A stretch of 64,000 nt of DNA from Thermohalobaculum sp039816045 (GTDB lineage: Bacteria; Pseudomonadota; Alphaproteobacteria; Rhodobacterales; Rhodobacteraceae), in assembly GCA_039816045.1 (NCBI GenBank), contig JBCBYB010000003.1, forward strand, positions 124,001 through 188,000. The letters run 5' to 3'. Position numbers and translations under genes: made by a program. Below, in pieces: positions 34,818 through 43,937 of the stretch. Positions within the stretch are counted from its first letter, which is position 1. Each line of letters starts with the position of its first letter. Below the pieces are notes generated by a model, which was given only the letters and a program-made list of their open reading frames with translations, was not told where the DNA came from and searched no databases.

Positions 34818-36082
34818 GCGTCCTCCAGCATCTCGCGCGGATCGACAATGCGCCCTGCCACGGCGGAGGCGGCGACCGTGAGCGGTGAGCCGAGCCAGAC
34901 TTCAGCGGTGGCATCTCCCATCCGGCCCTTGAAGTTGCGCGCCGTGGAGGAGATGCAACGGGTGCCGGCCTCCAGCCGGTCGGCCCCGTACCCCGCGCAG
35001 ATCCCGCAGGCATTCGGCAGGATGCGCGCCCCGGCCTCTTCAAAGACGCCCATGATCCCATCCGCCGCGGCGCGCTCCTGGTCCTGGACCGAGGACGGCG
35101 CCACCTTGAGCGTCACACTAGGGGCCAGGGTCCGACCCCTGAGGATGCGGGCGGCCGCCGCCAGATCCTCGTATTTGGCGCCGGTGCAGGCCCCGATATA
35201 GGCAACGTCCATCCGGTCCGCCGGGGCCTCACCCACATCCATCGCATTGGCCGGGGAGTGCGGTGCCGCCACCTGAGGCTGGAGCGCGTCCGCGTCGAAA
35301 ACGTGGTGCTGGAGCAAGTCGGCACCCGGGTCGGTGCAGAGCCCGGGCCAGGGTCCGGTCTCCCCACCGGCCTCTGCAAGAAAGGCCGTTGTCACCGCAT
35401 CGGGCGCGATCAGTCCGGTCTGCCCGCCGAGCTCGGCTGCCATGTTGGCAAGCGTCATCCGCTCCTGCATCGAAAGCGCGGAGATCGCCTCACCGGTGTA
35501 TTCCACCGCCTGATACTGCCCGCCATCCATGCCAAGCCGCCCGCAGAGTGCGAGCATGATGTCCTTGGCCATCACGCCGGGGCCGAGCCGCCCTTGCCAC
35601 TCGATGAGGATGGTGCCGGGCACGCGGATCCAGATCTCACCGGTCGCCAGCACCCCCGCCATCTCAGTGGCGCCGATCCCGAACATATAGGCCCCAAAGG
35701 CCCCTCCGGTCGGCGAGTGGCTGTCCCCGCCGACCACGAACATGCCGGGGGCGAGATGCCCTTTCTCCGGCAGCACCACATGGCAGATCCCCTGCCCGTC
35801 ATGGAAGGCCACACCCTTCTCCGCGGCCCAGGCCCGCGTGAGGGCCAGGATCGCAGCCCCCTCCTCGGTGTCGCCGGGCACGAAATGATCGGAGATCAGC
35901 ACAACCCGGTCGCGGTCCCAGAGACCGACGCCCAGCTCCTGCAGGATCGGTTCCACCCGCCGGGGGCCGCCGGAATCGTGGATCATGGCAAGATCGACCC
36001 GCGCCGTGACCACCTCGCCAGGGCTCACACGCTCACGCCCAGCGGCGCGCGCGATGATCTTCTCGGCCAAGGTGGCGGGCAT
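34814..36082 (-). CDS. Aconitase-family large subunit (LeuC-like / dimethylmaleate hydratase-like)
   Basis: The 422-residue protein starts at the ATG at 36082 with GGAG eight bases upstream; a longer frame opens at 36121. It retains the three iron-sulfur cysteines: one in 'IGACTGAKYEDL' and two in 'NACGICAGYGADR'. 'GGDSHSPTGGAFGAYMFGIG' is the substrate loop. These bind a [4Fe-4S] cluster that catalyses reversible hydration. The sequence fits the homoaconitase/dimethylmaleate hydratase group better than LeuC, since no leuABD genes are near. It pairs with the small subunit and the lyase downstream. Confidence 0.88.
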   Translation of the reverse strand: MPATLAEKIIARAAGRERVSPGEVVTARVDLAMIHDSGGPRRVEPILQELGVGLWDRDRVVLISDHFVPGDTEEGAAILALTRAWAAEKGVAFHDGQGICHVVLPEKGHLAPGMFVVGGDSHSPTGGAFGAYMFGIGATEMAGVLATGEIWIRVPGTILIEWQGRLGPGVMAKDIMLALCGRLGMDGGQYQAVEYTGEAISALSMQERMTLANMAAELGGQTGLIAPDAVTTAFLAEAGGETGPWPGLCTDPGADLLQHHVFDADALQPQVAAPHSPANAMDVGEAPADRMDVAYIGACTGAKYEDLAAAARILRGRTLAPSVTLKVAPSSVQDQERAAADGIMGVFEEAGARILPNACGICAGYGADRLEAGTRCISSTARNFKGRMGDATAEVWLGSPLTVAASAVAGRIVDPREMLEDA

Positions 36083-36140
36083 GCATATCTCCGGGCAGGA
36101 GCGGCGGGTGCCCAGGATCATATGCCGCCCGGCCGTGCGG

Positions 36141-36515
36141 TCAAATCGCGTGGGCCGCCAGCCAGGCCTCCGCAGCCGCTTCCTCGCCGGGCTCGAAGCT
36201 CTTGATATCCAGCCCCGGGATCACGGCGCCCTCAACCTCTGCCGCTGCTCGGATCCAGCTCTCGTCGCTGACCACAGCGCAGCGGTCGAACTTGGGGACC
36301 AACGAGATGAGGCTCGGGAGGAACCGGAACTCCACCCCCAGCCCGCCGAGCGTCGGCATCTCAAAGGATTTGACCCGGTAGAACATGACACCGTGCTCGA
36401 TACCCTCGGCGGCCTCCATCAGCGCCTCCAGGCCGGTCTCCATCGAGACCGCGTCCAACGTGCCGTCCAGTTCGATGTCCAGCCGGTTCGGTGCGGGTTT
36501 CGTCACAGTCAGCAT
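36141..36515 (-). CDS. SpoIIAA-like (STAS-fold) protein
   Basis: The 124-residue product has a SpoIIAA-like fold pattern: 'DIELDGTLDAVSMETGLEAL' and 'GVMFYRVKSFEMPTLGG'. AGGAGG stands a few bases before the ATG. Members bind lipids or nucleotides or act as anti-anti-sigma-like modules. It sits between the racemase-like pseudogene and the aconitase-like genes, 16 and 58 bases away. A regulatory role is possible, not shown. Confidence 0.75.
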   Translation of the reverse strand: MLTVTKPAPNRLDIELDGTLDAVSMETGLEALMEAAEGIEHGVMFYRVKSFEMPTLGGLGVEFRFLPSLISLVPKFDRCAVVSDESWIRAAAEVEGAVIPGLDIKSFEPGEEAAAEAWLAAHAI

Positions 36516-36531
36516 GCGGTCCTCCTGTGTC

Positions 36532-37293
36532 TTAGGGGAGGTCGCGAACGGCCTCCATCATTCTATCTAGGAGCGCGCTCTGGGGCGCAGGAGAAGCAGG
36601 ATATGCAACCCCGCTGTGCGTGAGACCGAGCCCCAGCACCGCTTCGGCCAGTTTATAGCTGAGCGGCCCCGGGTTGATCACCGGCACGGGCAGACGGTCG
36701 GCCAAGACCGCGTGGGCCTCGTGCATGGTGGTGGAGCCGAGCAGGATCACGTCGGCGCCGTCCTACTCGATCGCGCGCCTCCCCTCGACCACCAGCAGCT
36801 CTGCCACCTGATCGCGGCTCTCACCCAACAGCGCGCGGTTGTCCGGCGCCCGGTCGATGGAGCGCACCGACGCGCAGGCATGGGCAAGGCCGAGGTCCCG
36901 CAGTGTCTTATCATAAAGGTGGCGCCAGTGCGGCCACATGGCGAGGATCGAGAACCGGGTTCCCAGCAGCATTGCCATGAGCACCGAGGCCCGCCCCGGC
37001 CCGATCACGGGGATTGTCAGCTCCGAGCGCAGGGCCGCCACCGCACTGTCGCTCATGGTGTCGATGCAGACCGCGTCAAAGCCCTCGGCCTCCGCCTCGA
37101 GCCCCGCCTCCAACACGCCGATCTCGGCCAGCGCCATATCGGCCGCGCTGACATAGTTTTTCGGCGCTGCCTTCACGGCGCGGTACTCGAAGGCGATGTC
37201 CGGGCCGAGCGAGACCGCCCCCTGCTGCGCCTCGCGGACCGCCAACGTCTCGGGCGTCATGGGAAAGGGAACGATGACCAGCACGCGCTTCAT
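36532..37293 (-). pseudogene. Asp/Glu/hydantoin racemase-like gene broken by an in-frame TAG
   Basis: One reading frame spans a full-length (~253-codon) racemase-like protein, but a single amber codon (36763-36765 on the reverse strand) splits it after 'VEGRRAIE'; the frame resumes with 'DGADVILLGSTTMHEAH'. A GAG-to-TAG change is the simplest cause. The N-terminal part shows 'RVLVIVPFPMTPET', and the C-terminal part a complete domain, so the loss looks recent. The two catalytic cysteines of hydantoin racemases are also absent: 'CIDTMSDS' has Thr and 'LLGSTTM' has Ser where Cys is expected. The start ATG (37293) has GGAGG upstream. It heads the hyu operon. A sequencing error at the stop is possible. 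Confidence 0.75.
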
Positions 37294-37371
37294 GGGCACT
37301 CCTCCGGCTTGCAGGGGCGGGTGGGGGCACCCTAGCGTGAGTGCAGTTTAGGCCAAGGCGGGGACGGAGCG

Positions 37372-38709
37372 ATGGACTATCTCGACCAGGTGGCGCGCTT
37401 TGCTGCCGAGACCCGGGCGGACGCCATCCCTGAAGAAGCGCTGGCCAAGACCCGGCTGATCCTGGCGGACAGCATCGGTGCCGTGCTTGGCGGGATGGCG
37501 GAGCCAGAGATGCGCGCGCTCTCGGGCCGGTTTGCCGCGGGGACAGCGCGGGTGCTCGGCACCGGAAGACGGGCGACGCCCCTGCACGCGGCGTTTCTGA
37601 TGGGGACGGCCGGCACAGTGCTCGAGATGGATGAGGGGAGCCAGTTCGCCCGCGGCCATCCTGGGATGCACACCATCCCTGCGGCTCTCGCTGTGGCAAC
37701 CCCGGAGACCGACGGCGGAGCGCTGCAGGCCGCCATCGCCATTGGCTATGAGGTCGGCGCCAGGGTCGGGATCGCGAGTGACTTGCGCCTTTCGATGCAT
37801 CCGCATGGAACCTGGGGCACCATATGTGCAGCGGTTGCGGTGGCGCGGCTCGCCGGTGCCGATGCAGCGGCGATGCGGACAGCTATCGGGATGGCAGCGA
37901 CCCTCGGCCTGGCAACATCGCGACGCACGATGCTGGAGGGTGGCACCGTCCGCAACGCGTTCACCGGCTTCGCCAACCACACCGGCGTGATGGTCGGCGA
38001 GATGCTCGGCGCCGGGTTCACGGCCGAGCGGGACGGAGTGGCGCATGTCTATGGCCACGTGGTCTCGGAACGCTTTGACCCCGCCGCCATGACCGAAGCG
38101 CTCGGCACCCGATGGGAGGTCAGCCGGAACTATTTCAAGCTCCACGCCTGCTGCCGCTTCAACCACGCGGCCCTTGATGCGCTCGCCCTGTTGCCGGAGA
38201 CGCCGCCAGAGGCAATCGAGACCATCGACGTGGAGAGCTATTCATTGGCCGCCGAACTCGACGACCCGGCGCCGACCAACACGCTAGGCGCGAAGTTCTC
38301 CCTGCCCTTTGCCATTGCCACCGCTTTGGTGACCGGCACGACGGGCGTCGAGAGCTTCACCGCCGAGCGCGTGGCCGACCCCGCAATCCGCGCGCTTGCC
38401 GCCCAGGTGACCGTGCGCGAGGACCCGGCCATGACCGCGCAGCTGCCTCACAGGCGCCCAGCACGCATCCGGCTCCACCTGCGCGATGGTCGCACCCTGG
38501 AGGCGGCCACCGAAACCAATCGGGGGGACTGGGCGGATCCTTACGCGCCTGAAGAGATCCGCGCAAAAAACGTCTCGCTCGCCACCCGGTGCTGGGCGCC
38601 CGCCGAAGCGGACGCCGTCTGGGAGGCGATCATGGCGCTTGGCCGAGGTCCGACCGCCGCGCTCTGGGAGGCGCTCGACCGGGCAGAGGCCACGGTTCAG
38701 TCGAGCTGA
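37372..38709 (+). CDS. MmgE/PrpD family protein (2-methylcitrate dehydratase-like)
   Basis: The 445-residue product matches the MmgE/PrpD fold: 'ILADSIGAVLGG', 'TVLEMDEGSQFARGHPGMHTIPAALA', 'HPHGTWGTICAAVAVARL' and 'KLHACCRFNHAALDAL'. Members are dehydratases or isomerases of carboxylic acids, such as 2-methylcitrate, itaconate or iminodisuccinate. It diverges from the racemase/aconitase operon with 78 bases between, so a shared control region is likely. Its 3' end overlaps cysK by 13 bases. The substrate cannot be told from sequence. Confidence 0.9.
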   Translation: MDYLDQVARFAAETRADAIPEEALAKTRLILADSIGAVLGGMAEPEMRALSGRFAAGTARVLGTGRRATPLHAAFLMGTAGTVLEMDEGSQFARGHPGMHTIPAALAVATPETDGGALQAAIAIGYEVGARVGIASDLRLSMHPHGTWGTICAAVAVARLAGADAAAMRTAIGMAATLGLATSRRTMLEGGTVRNAFTGFANHTGVMVGEMLGAGFTAERDGVAHVYGHVVSERFDPAAMTEALGTRWEVSRNYFKLHACCRFNHAALDALALLPETPPEAIETIDVESYSLAAELDDPAPTNTLGAKFSLPFAIATALVTGTTGVESFTAERVADPAIRALAAQVTVREDPAMTAQLPHRRPARIRLHLRDGRTLEAATETNRGDWADPYAPEEIRAKNVSLATRCWAPAEADAVWEAIMALGRGPTAALWEALDRAEATVQSS

Positions 38710-39773
38710 TAGCCCGGGGTGGATTTGGAGATCGCGACCTCCTCCTCGCTCATGTCCTCGGGGATGCCTTCGAACAGCGGCGTGGTCATATAGCGCTCGC
38801 CGGTGTCGGGCAGCATGCAGAGGATCACGGTGCCTGGCTCGGCCTTCTCGGCAATCCCCATGGAGATTGCGAAGGTCGACCCGCCGGAGACGCCGGTGAA
38901 GATGCCCTCCTTCTGCGCCAGTTCGCGGGCCCATTTGATGCCGTCGGCGCCGGCCACCGGGATCAGGTCGTCATAGAGCCCGTTGTCGATCGCCTCCTGC
39001 AACACGAGCGGAATGAAATCCGGCGTCCAGCCCTGGATAGGGTGCGGCTCAAAGGCCGGGTGGCTGACCGCAGGTGCCCCCTCGGCGGTGCGCTCCTGGG
39101 CATGGCCTGAGCCGAGCAGCGCGGCGTTGGCAGGCTCGGAGAGGACGATCTTCACCTCCGGGCGCTCCTTCTTCAGCACGCGCCCCACGCCGGTGACTGT
39201 GCCGCCGGTGCCATAGCCCGTAACGTAGTAGTCGAGCCGCTTGCCGTCGAAATCCGCCAGGATCTCGCGCGCCGTCGTGGCCTCGTGGATCGCCGCATTC
39301 GCCGAGGTCTCGAACTGATGCGCCAGGAACCAGCCATTGGCCTCGGCCAATTCGACCGCCTTCTGGTACATGCCGAAGCCTTTCTGGGCGCGCGGGGTCA
39401 GCACCACCTTCGCGCCCAGCATCCGCATCAGGCGGCGCCGCTCGATCGAGAAGCTGTCGGCCATGGTGACCACCAGCGGATAGCGCTTGGCCGCGCAGAC
39501 CATGGCGAGACCGATGCCGGTGTTGCCCGAGGTCGCCTCGACCACCGTCTGGCCTGGCTTCAGCGTGCCGTCGCGCTCAGCCGCTTCGATGATGTTGACG
39601 GCGAGGCGGTCCTTGACCGAGGCCGCCGGGTTGAACGCCTCCGCCTTGACGTAAACCTCGACGCCCTCGGGGGCCAAATTGTTCACCCGGATGCACGGGG
39701 TGTCGCCGATGGTGTCGAGCACGCTGTCGAACAGCCGCCCGCGCCCGCTCGTGGTTCGGATATCATTGCCCAT
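38697..39773 (-). CDS. cysK: Cysteine synthase (O-acetylserine sulfhydrylase), long form
   Basis: The 358-residue PLP enzyme has the cofactor lysine in 'NPAASVKDRL' (K54), the 'TSGNTGIGLA' substrate loop and 'VTGYGTGGTVTGVGRVL' phosphate loop. It makes cysteine from O-acetylserine and sulfide in the cytoplasm. The ATG at 39773 is used; the frame extends further upstream without support. A C-terminal extension of about 30 residues after the usual core ('GIPEDMSEEEVAISKSTPGY') is typical of this subgroup. The 160-base gap to the divergent carbamoylase gene has no extra gene. Confidence 0.93.
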   Translation of the reverse strand: MGNDIRTTSGRGRLFDSVLDTIGDTPCIRVNNLAPEGVEVYVKAEAFNPAASVKDRLAVNIIEAAERDGTLKPGQTVVEATSGNTGIGLAMVCAAKRYPLVVTMADSFSIERRRLMRMLGAKVVLTPRAQKGFGMYQKAVELAEANGWFLAHQFETSANAAIHEATTAREILADFDGKRLDYYVTGYGTGGTVTGVGRVLKKERPEVKIVLSEPANAALLGSGHAQERTAEGAPAVSHPAFEPHPIQGWTPDFIPLVLQEAIDNGLYDDLIPVAGADGIKWARELAQKEGIFTGVSGGSTFAISMGIAEKAEPGTVILCMLPDTGERYMTTPLFEGIPEDMSEEEVAISKSTPGYQLD

Positions 39774-39933
39774 AGTCTGTCTCCAATTCTCTTCGGATCG
39801 CCCCATCCGCGAGGCACCATAGGCGAGGGCCGGAGCCGCCACCACTGGGAAAGGCGTTTCAACTCGGTTCCGATTGCTGCGGTCGCGAAACTTGTGCAAC
39901 GCTGCGGACGATGCGCTGATATAGGGGTAACGG

Positions 39934-40872
39934 ATGCGTGAGATCGTGATCGGGGCGGCCCAGATGGGGCCCATCCAGAAGGCCGACAGCCGCGAGGCGG
40001 TGGTGGCGCGGATGCTCGTGCTGTTGGATCAGGCAGCGGAGGCGGGCTGCGATCTGGTGCTCTATCCGGAGCTCTGCCTGACCACCTTCTTCCCGCGCTG
40101 GTACATGGAGGACCAGACGGAGGTCGACAGCTGGTTCGAGACCGCGATGCCGAATACCGCGACACAACCGCTGTTCGACCGGGCGCGGGAGACGGGGATC
40201 GCGATGTCGATCGGCTATGCGGAGCTGACGCCGGACGGGCACCACTTCAACACCCAGATCCTGACGGACAACACCGGCGCCATTGTCGGCAAATACCGCA
40301 AGGTGCATCTGCCGGGGCATTCCGAGTATGACACCGAGAGGGCGTTCCAGCACCTCGAGAAGCGCTATTTCGAGCCGGGCGATCTCGGTTTCCCGGTCTG
40401 GCGCAATCTCGATGCCTGGATGGGGATGCTCATCTGCAATGACCGGCGCTGGCCGGAGGCGTATCGCGAGCTCGGCCTGCAAGGCGTGGAACTGGTGCTC
40501 CTCGGCTACAACACGCCCTCGGTGAACTCGCAGCAATCGGGCGAGGGGCTCGAGAAGCGCCTGTTCCACTCAGACCTCTCCATGCAGGCCGGAGCCTACC
40601 AGAACGCGACCTGGGTCGTGGGCGTGGCCAAGGCAGGCGACGAGGACGGCCACCCGCTGATGGCCGGCAGCATTATCGTGGACCCGAACGGCTTCGTGGT
40701 GGCCCGCGCTGAGACCGAGGGCGACGAGCTGCTGGTCCATGCCTGCGATATGGACGCCTGCGGCTTCGGCAAGCGCACAATCTTCGACTTCAAGCGCCAC
40801 AGACGGGTCGAGCACTATGGCCGCATCACGGGGCAGACCGGCGTCATCCTCCCCGACGGCACCCCGGGGTAG
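39934..40872 (+). CDS. N-carbamoyl-D-amino acid hydrolase (D-carbamoylase, nitrilase superfamily)
   Basis: The 312-residue protein matches the Agrobacterium D-carbamoylase closely: 'ELCLTTFFPRW', 'GKYRKVHLPGH', 'AFQHLEKRYFEPGDLGFPV' and 'ICNDRRWPE'. The catalytic triad is E46, K123 and C168. It hydrolyses N-carbamoyl-D-amino acids to the D-amino acid, ammonia and carbon dioxide, the last step of hydantoin use. With HyuA/HyuB and the racemase-like gene it points to hydantoin or cyclic-ureide catabolism. It starts at ATG; the TRAP genes follow on the same strand. Confidence 0.92.
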   Translation: MREIVIGAAQMGPIQKADSREAVVARMLVLLDQAAEAGCDLVLYPELCLTTFFPRWYMEDQTEVDSWFETAMPNTATQPLFDRARETGIAMSIGYAELTPDGHHFNTQILTDNTGAIVGKYRKVHLPGHSEYDTERAFQHLEKRYFEPGDLGFPVWRNLDAWMGMLICNDRRWPEAYRELGLQGVELVLLGYNTPSVNSQQSGEGLEKRLFHSDLSMQAGAYQNATWVVGVAKAGDEDGHPLMAGSIIVDPNGFVVARAETEGDELLVHACDMDACGFGKRTIFDFKRHRRVEHYGRITGQTGVILPDGTPG

Positions 40873-41039
40873 GCGCACACTGACGGGCCGCCGGACAAGA
40901 AGGCTTTGCTCCCCGGCATTCCCCCGCTAGGTCTAGAGGCTGGGTGCGGCGGGTTGCCACGGCAGGCTGCCTGCGCCAACGACAGGGGACAACGACGGTC
41001 GGGCGTCACGCCCGGACTGCGAGACACAGGGAGACCACC

Positions 41040-42062
41040 ATGTTCACACCCATCCGGAGCCTGCTCGGGGCCGTCGCAGCGCTCGGCGCCATCGGGGCCG
41101 CCAGCAGCGCGAGCGCCCAAGAGTTCACCCTGCGCTGGGGGCATTACCTGCCAAACACCCCTTTCGTGCAGGTCGAGAAGGACTTCGCCGCCGCCGTCGA
41201 GGAGCGCACCAACGGACGGGTGAAGATCGAGATCACCTTCGCCGGCGGTCTCGGCAAGGGCAATGAGCTGATGACGCTGGCCGGCCGTGGCGCGATCGAC
41301 ATGGCCGCCGTGGTGCCGGGCTATCACCCGGACCAGCTCCTGTTCTGGAAGGCCTATCAGATCCCGTTCATCTTCGACACGCCGCGCCAGGCTATGGAGG
41401 TCTCGGCCGCCGCTTATGACGCCCTACCGGTGTTCCAGGAGGAGCTCGACAAGTTCGGCGTGAAGTTCCTCTTCCACCAGCCGCTTGGCAGCTACTACAT
41501 GACCGGACCGGACGGCACGTGCGACACGGTCGCGGGCCTTGCGGGCAAGAAGATCCGCAGCTTCGGCGCAGACATCCCCAAGATCTTCGAGGCGGTGGAT
41601 GCGGTGCCGGTCTCGGTCGGCTTCGGCGACATCTATGAAGCAGTGCAGCGCGGCACCATCGATTACTCCTTCATCAACCGCGGCAACATCAACGCGATCA
41701 AGGTCTATGAGGTCGGCGAGTTCTCCTGTGGGCCGGTGATGTCGATCACGGGGCATCTCTTGGTGATCGGGCAGCGCAGCTGGGACCGGCTGCCGTCGGA
41801 CATCCAACAGATCATGCTCGAGGAGGCCGAGAAGGCAGGGCTCGCCTATATCACCGATATCGAGAAGGCCGAGGCCGCAGCCGGTGAGGCGATGACCGCA
41901 GCGGGCGCCACGATCAAACCCCTGGCGGAGGGGGAGCTTGCGAAATGGCAGGCCGCAGCGCCCGACATGCTGCAGACCTGGGTCGATGCCCGCACCGCCG
42001 ATGGCGAAGGGGAGCGTGCGCAAGAGGTCGCCGATTTCTGGCGCAAGATGATCGGCAACTGA
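41040..42062 (+). CDS. dctP: TRAP transporter DctP-family solute-binding protein
   Basis: The 340-residue protein has a signal peptide (about residues 1-27, ending SASA) and an AGGGAGA site before the ATG. 'RWGHYLPNTPFVQVEKDFAAAVEE' and 'GADIPKIFEAVDAVPVSVGFGDIYEAVQRGTID' are DctP features. The conserved arginine that grips a carboxylate is likely in 'KIRSFGAD'. Given the neighbouring D-carbamoylase, its ligand may be a carbamoyl-amino acid, hydantoin or the acid end-product; that is inferred. A hairpin and DctQ/DctM follow. Confidence 0.92.
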   Translation: MFTPIRSLLGAVAALGAIGAASSASAQEFTLRWGHYLPNTPFVQVEKDFAAAVEERTNGRVKIEITFAGGLGKGNELMTLAGRGAIDMAAVVPGYHPDQLLFWKAYQIPFIFDTPRQAMEVSAAAYDALPVFQEELDKFGVKFLFHQPLGSYYMTGPDGTCDTVAGLAGKKIRSFGADIPKIFEAVDAVPVSVGFGDIYEAVQRGTIDYSFINRGNINAIKVYEVGEFSCGPVMSITGHLLVIGQRSWDRLPSDIQQIMLEEAEKAGLAYITDIEKAEAAAGEAMTAAGATIKPLAEGELAKWQAAAPDMLQTWVDARTADGEGERAQEVADFWRKMIGN

Positions 42063-42070
42063 TGCCTTTG

Positions 42071-42092
42071 GGCCGGGTGCTTGCGCCCGGCC
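42071..42092 (+). promoter_or_regulatory. Hairpin between dctP and dctQ
   Basis: GGCCGGGTGC and GCGCCCGGCC can pair over nine or ten bases with a tight loop. Such a structure after a binding-protein gene commonly keeps its message more abundant than the permease part. The role is inferred. Confidence 0.5.
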
Positions 42093-42099
42093 TCCGCCC

Positions 42100-42627
42100 A
42101 TGACAGCGATCTCCCGAATGCTCGAGCGTGTGGCGCTCGCCGTGCTGTTGCTCGGCGGGGTCGGTCTGTTGATGGCGATGTTCCTGGGCGTCGCGGACAT
42201 CGTCGGCACCCAGGTGCTCTTGGTGCCGGTGCCGGGACCGTATGAGATCACCGAGAGCTCCATGGTGCTCATCGTCTTCGGCGCGCTCTGCTATGCCCAG
42301 ATCAAGCGGGCGCATATCCGGGTGGAGCTGGTCCATGCCTGGATGCCGCCGCGGGTGCAGGCGGGGATGGATGTGGTGGCCGATCTCGCGGCGCTGCTTT
42401 TCTTCGGGCTGCTGCTGTGGCAGGCGGTGCTGGAGGCGCAGTACTCGATCCGGATCGACGAGAAGACCGTGGGGCTGATCCGCATGCCGCTCTGGCCTGC
42501 GCGGATCGTGCTGGCGGTCGGCACCGGGCTCTTGATCCTGCGGCTGCTGGTCGACCTCGCGATCGACCTCTGCCGTGTGCGCACCGGCGCCCCGCCCCCC
42601 ACCGCGTCCTCGGCGGAGAGCACCTGA
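42100..42627 (+). CDS. dctQ: TRAP transporter small permease DctQ
   Basis: The 175-residue protein has four transmembrane helices (around 13-37, 48-66, 82-105 and 129-152), and 'VLIVFGALCYAQIKRAHIRVEL' matches DctQ. It starts 37 bases after dctP and its stop overlaps the dctM ATG. It forms the transporter with DctP and DctM in the inner membrane. Confidence 0.92.
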   Translation: MTAISRMLERVALAVLLLGGVGLLMAMFLGVADIVGTQVLLVPVPGPYEITESSMVLIVFGALCYAQIKRAHIRVELVHAWMPPRVQAGMDVVADLAALLFFGLLLWQAVLEAQYSIRIDEKTVGLIRMPLWPARIVLAVGTGLLILRLLVDLAIDLCRVRTGAPPPTASSAEST

Positions 42628-43937
42628 TGCTCGACAGCGGAACCGCCGGGGCCATCGTGATGGCGGTGCTCGTCGTGATGCTGGCGGCGGGGGTGCATAT
42701 CGGCGTGGCGCTCGGGCTCGGCGGGCTGCTCGGCATGATCCTGGCGATCGGGCCGGATGCCGCCTTTGCCCAGCTCGCGACAGTGCCGTTCTCCACCACG
42801 AATTCGTTCACGCTGGCGGTGATCCCGCTCTTTATCCTGATGGGCGCACTGGCCACCCAGGCGAGGCTGACGACCGATCTCTACCGCGCCGCCTACAACT
42901 GGCTCGGGCGCGTACGGGGCGGGCTGGCGATGGCGACCACGCTCGCCTCGGCGGCCTTTGGCGCGGCCTGCGGGTCGACCATCGTGAACGCCGCTGTGTT
43001 CACCAAGATGGCGATGCCGGAGATGGTCCGCTTCGGCTACGACAAGCGGCTCTCGGCGGGGTGCATCGCGGCCTCCGGCACGCTCGCATCCCTGATCCCG
43101 CCCTCGATCCTCATGGTGATCTACGCCGTCATCACCGAGCAGTCGGTGGCGCGCCTGCTGGTGGCGGGGCTGGTGCCGGGGCTGCTGTCTGCGGCCGTTT
43201 ACATGGGCGGGATTTGGCTCATCGCCCGCGCCCGGCCCGGCCTCGCGCCCCTGCCCGACATCCAGATCACCCGCGCGGAGAAATGGCGCTCGCTGAAGGG
43301 CGTCTGGGGGATCTCGTTTCTGTTCCTGCTGGTGATCGGTGGGATCTATCTCGGCTTTTTCGTGCCCACCTATGCCGGGGCCGTGGGGGCCTTCGGCGCC
43401 TTCCTGATCGTCGCGGCAAAGGGCCGGCTCAGCGTTAAGACCATGGTGGAGACCTTCAAGGAGGCCGGCATCACCACCTCCACCATCTTCATCATCGTGA
43501 TCGGCGGGATCCTGTTTGCGCGGTTCCTGACCTATACGGGGCTGGTCTCGGAGATCACCGGGGTGCTGCTCGCCTATGACCTGCCGCCCTTTGCCTACCT
43601 GATGGCCTTTGCGGTCGTGTATTTGATCCTCGGAATGTTGATCGATCCGATCGCGATCATGGTGATGACCCTGCCGGTGATGTTCCCGATCATGACGGAG
43701 GTCGGCTATGACCCGATCTGGCTCGGCGTCATCGCGATCAAGCTGGCGGAGATCAGCCTGATCACACCGCCCGTGGGCCTCAACGTCTATGTGGTGCGAA
43801 GCGCCTCGCCCGTGCCACTGCGGCTCGAGGACGTCTTCGTCGGCGTCACCCCGTTCCTGCTGATGGATGTGGTGACGCTGGCGCTCCTCATCGCCTTTCC
43901 CGGAATCGTGCTGTTCTTGCCGGAGTTGATGCATTGA
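42627..43937 (+). CDS. dctM: TRAP transporter large permease DctM
   Basis: The 436-residue protein has about twelve helices. 'FGAACGSTIVNAAVFTKMAMPEM' and 'AASGTLASLIPPSILMVIYAVI' are the conserved DctM half-sites that take part in the ion-coupled channel. The ATG overlaps the dctQ stop; a longer frame upstream lies inside dctQ. Its stop overlaps the next gene's TTG start. Confidence 0.94.
   Translation: MLDSGTAGAIVMAVLVVMLAAGVHIGVALGLGGLLGMILAIGPDAAFAQLATVPFSTTNSFTLAVIPLFILMGALATQARLTTDLYRAAYNWLGRVRGGLAMATTLASAAFGAACGSTIVNAAVFTKMAMPEMVRFGYDKRLSAGCIAASGTLASLIPPSILMVIYAVITEQSVARLLVAGLVPGLLSAAVYMGGIWLIARARPGLAPLPDIQITRAEKWRSLKGVWGISFLFLLVIGGIYLGFFVPTYAGAVGAFGAFLIVAAKGRLSVKTMVETFKEAGITTSTIFIIVIGGILFARFLTYTGLVSEITGVLLAYDLPPFAYLMAFAVVYLILGMLIDPIAIMVMTLPVMFPIMTEVGYDPIWLGVIAIKLAEISLITPPVGLNVYVVRSASPVPLRLEDVFVGVTPFLLMDVVTLALLIAFPGIVLFLPELMH

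Noticed and set aside
36763..36765. Read-through TAG as pyrrolysine or a recoding site
   Set aside because: No recoding machinery is visible and the family has Glu-like residues here; a nonsense change or sequencing error is simpler.
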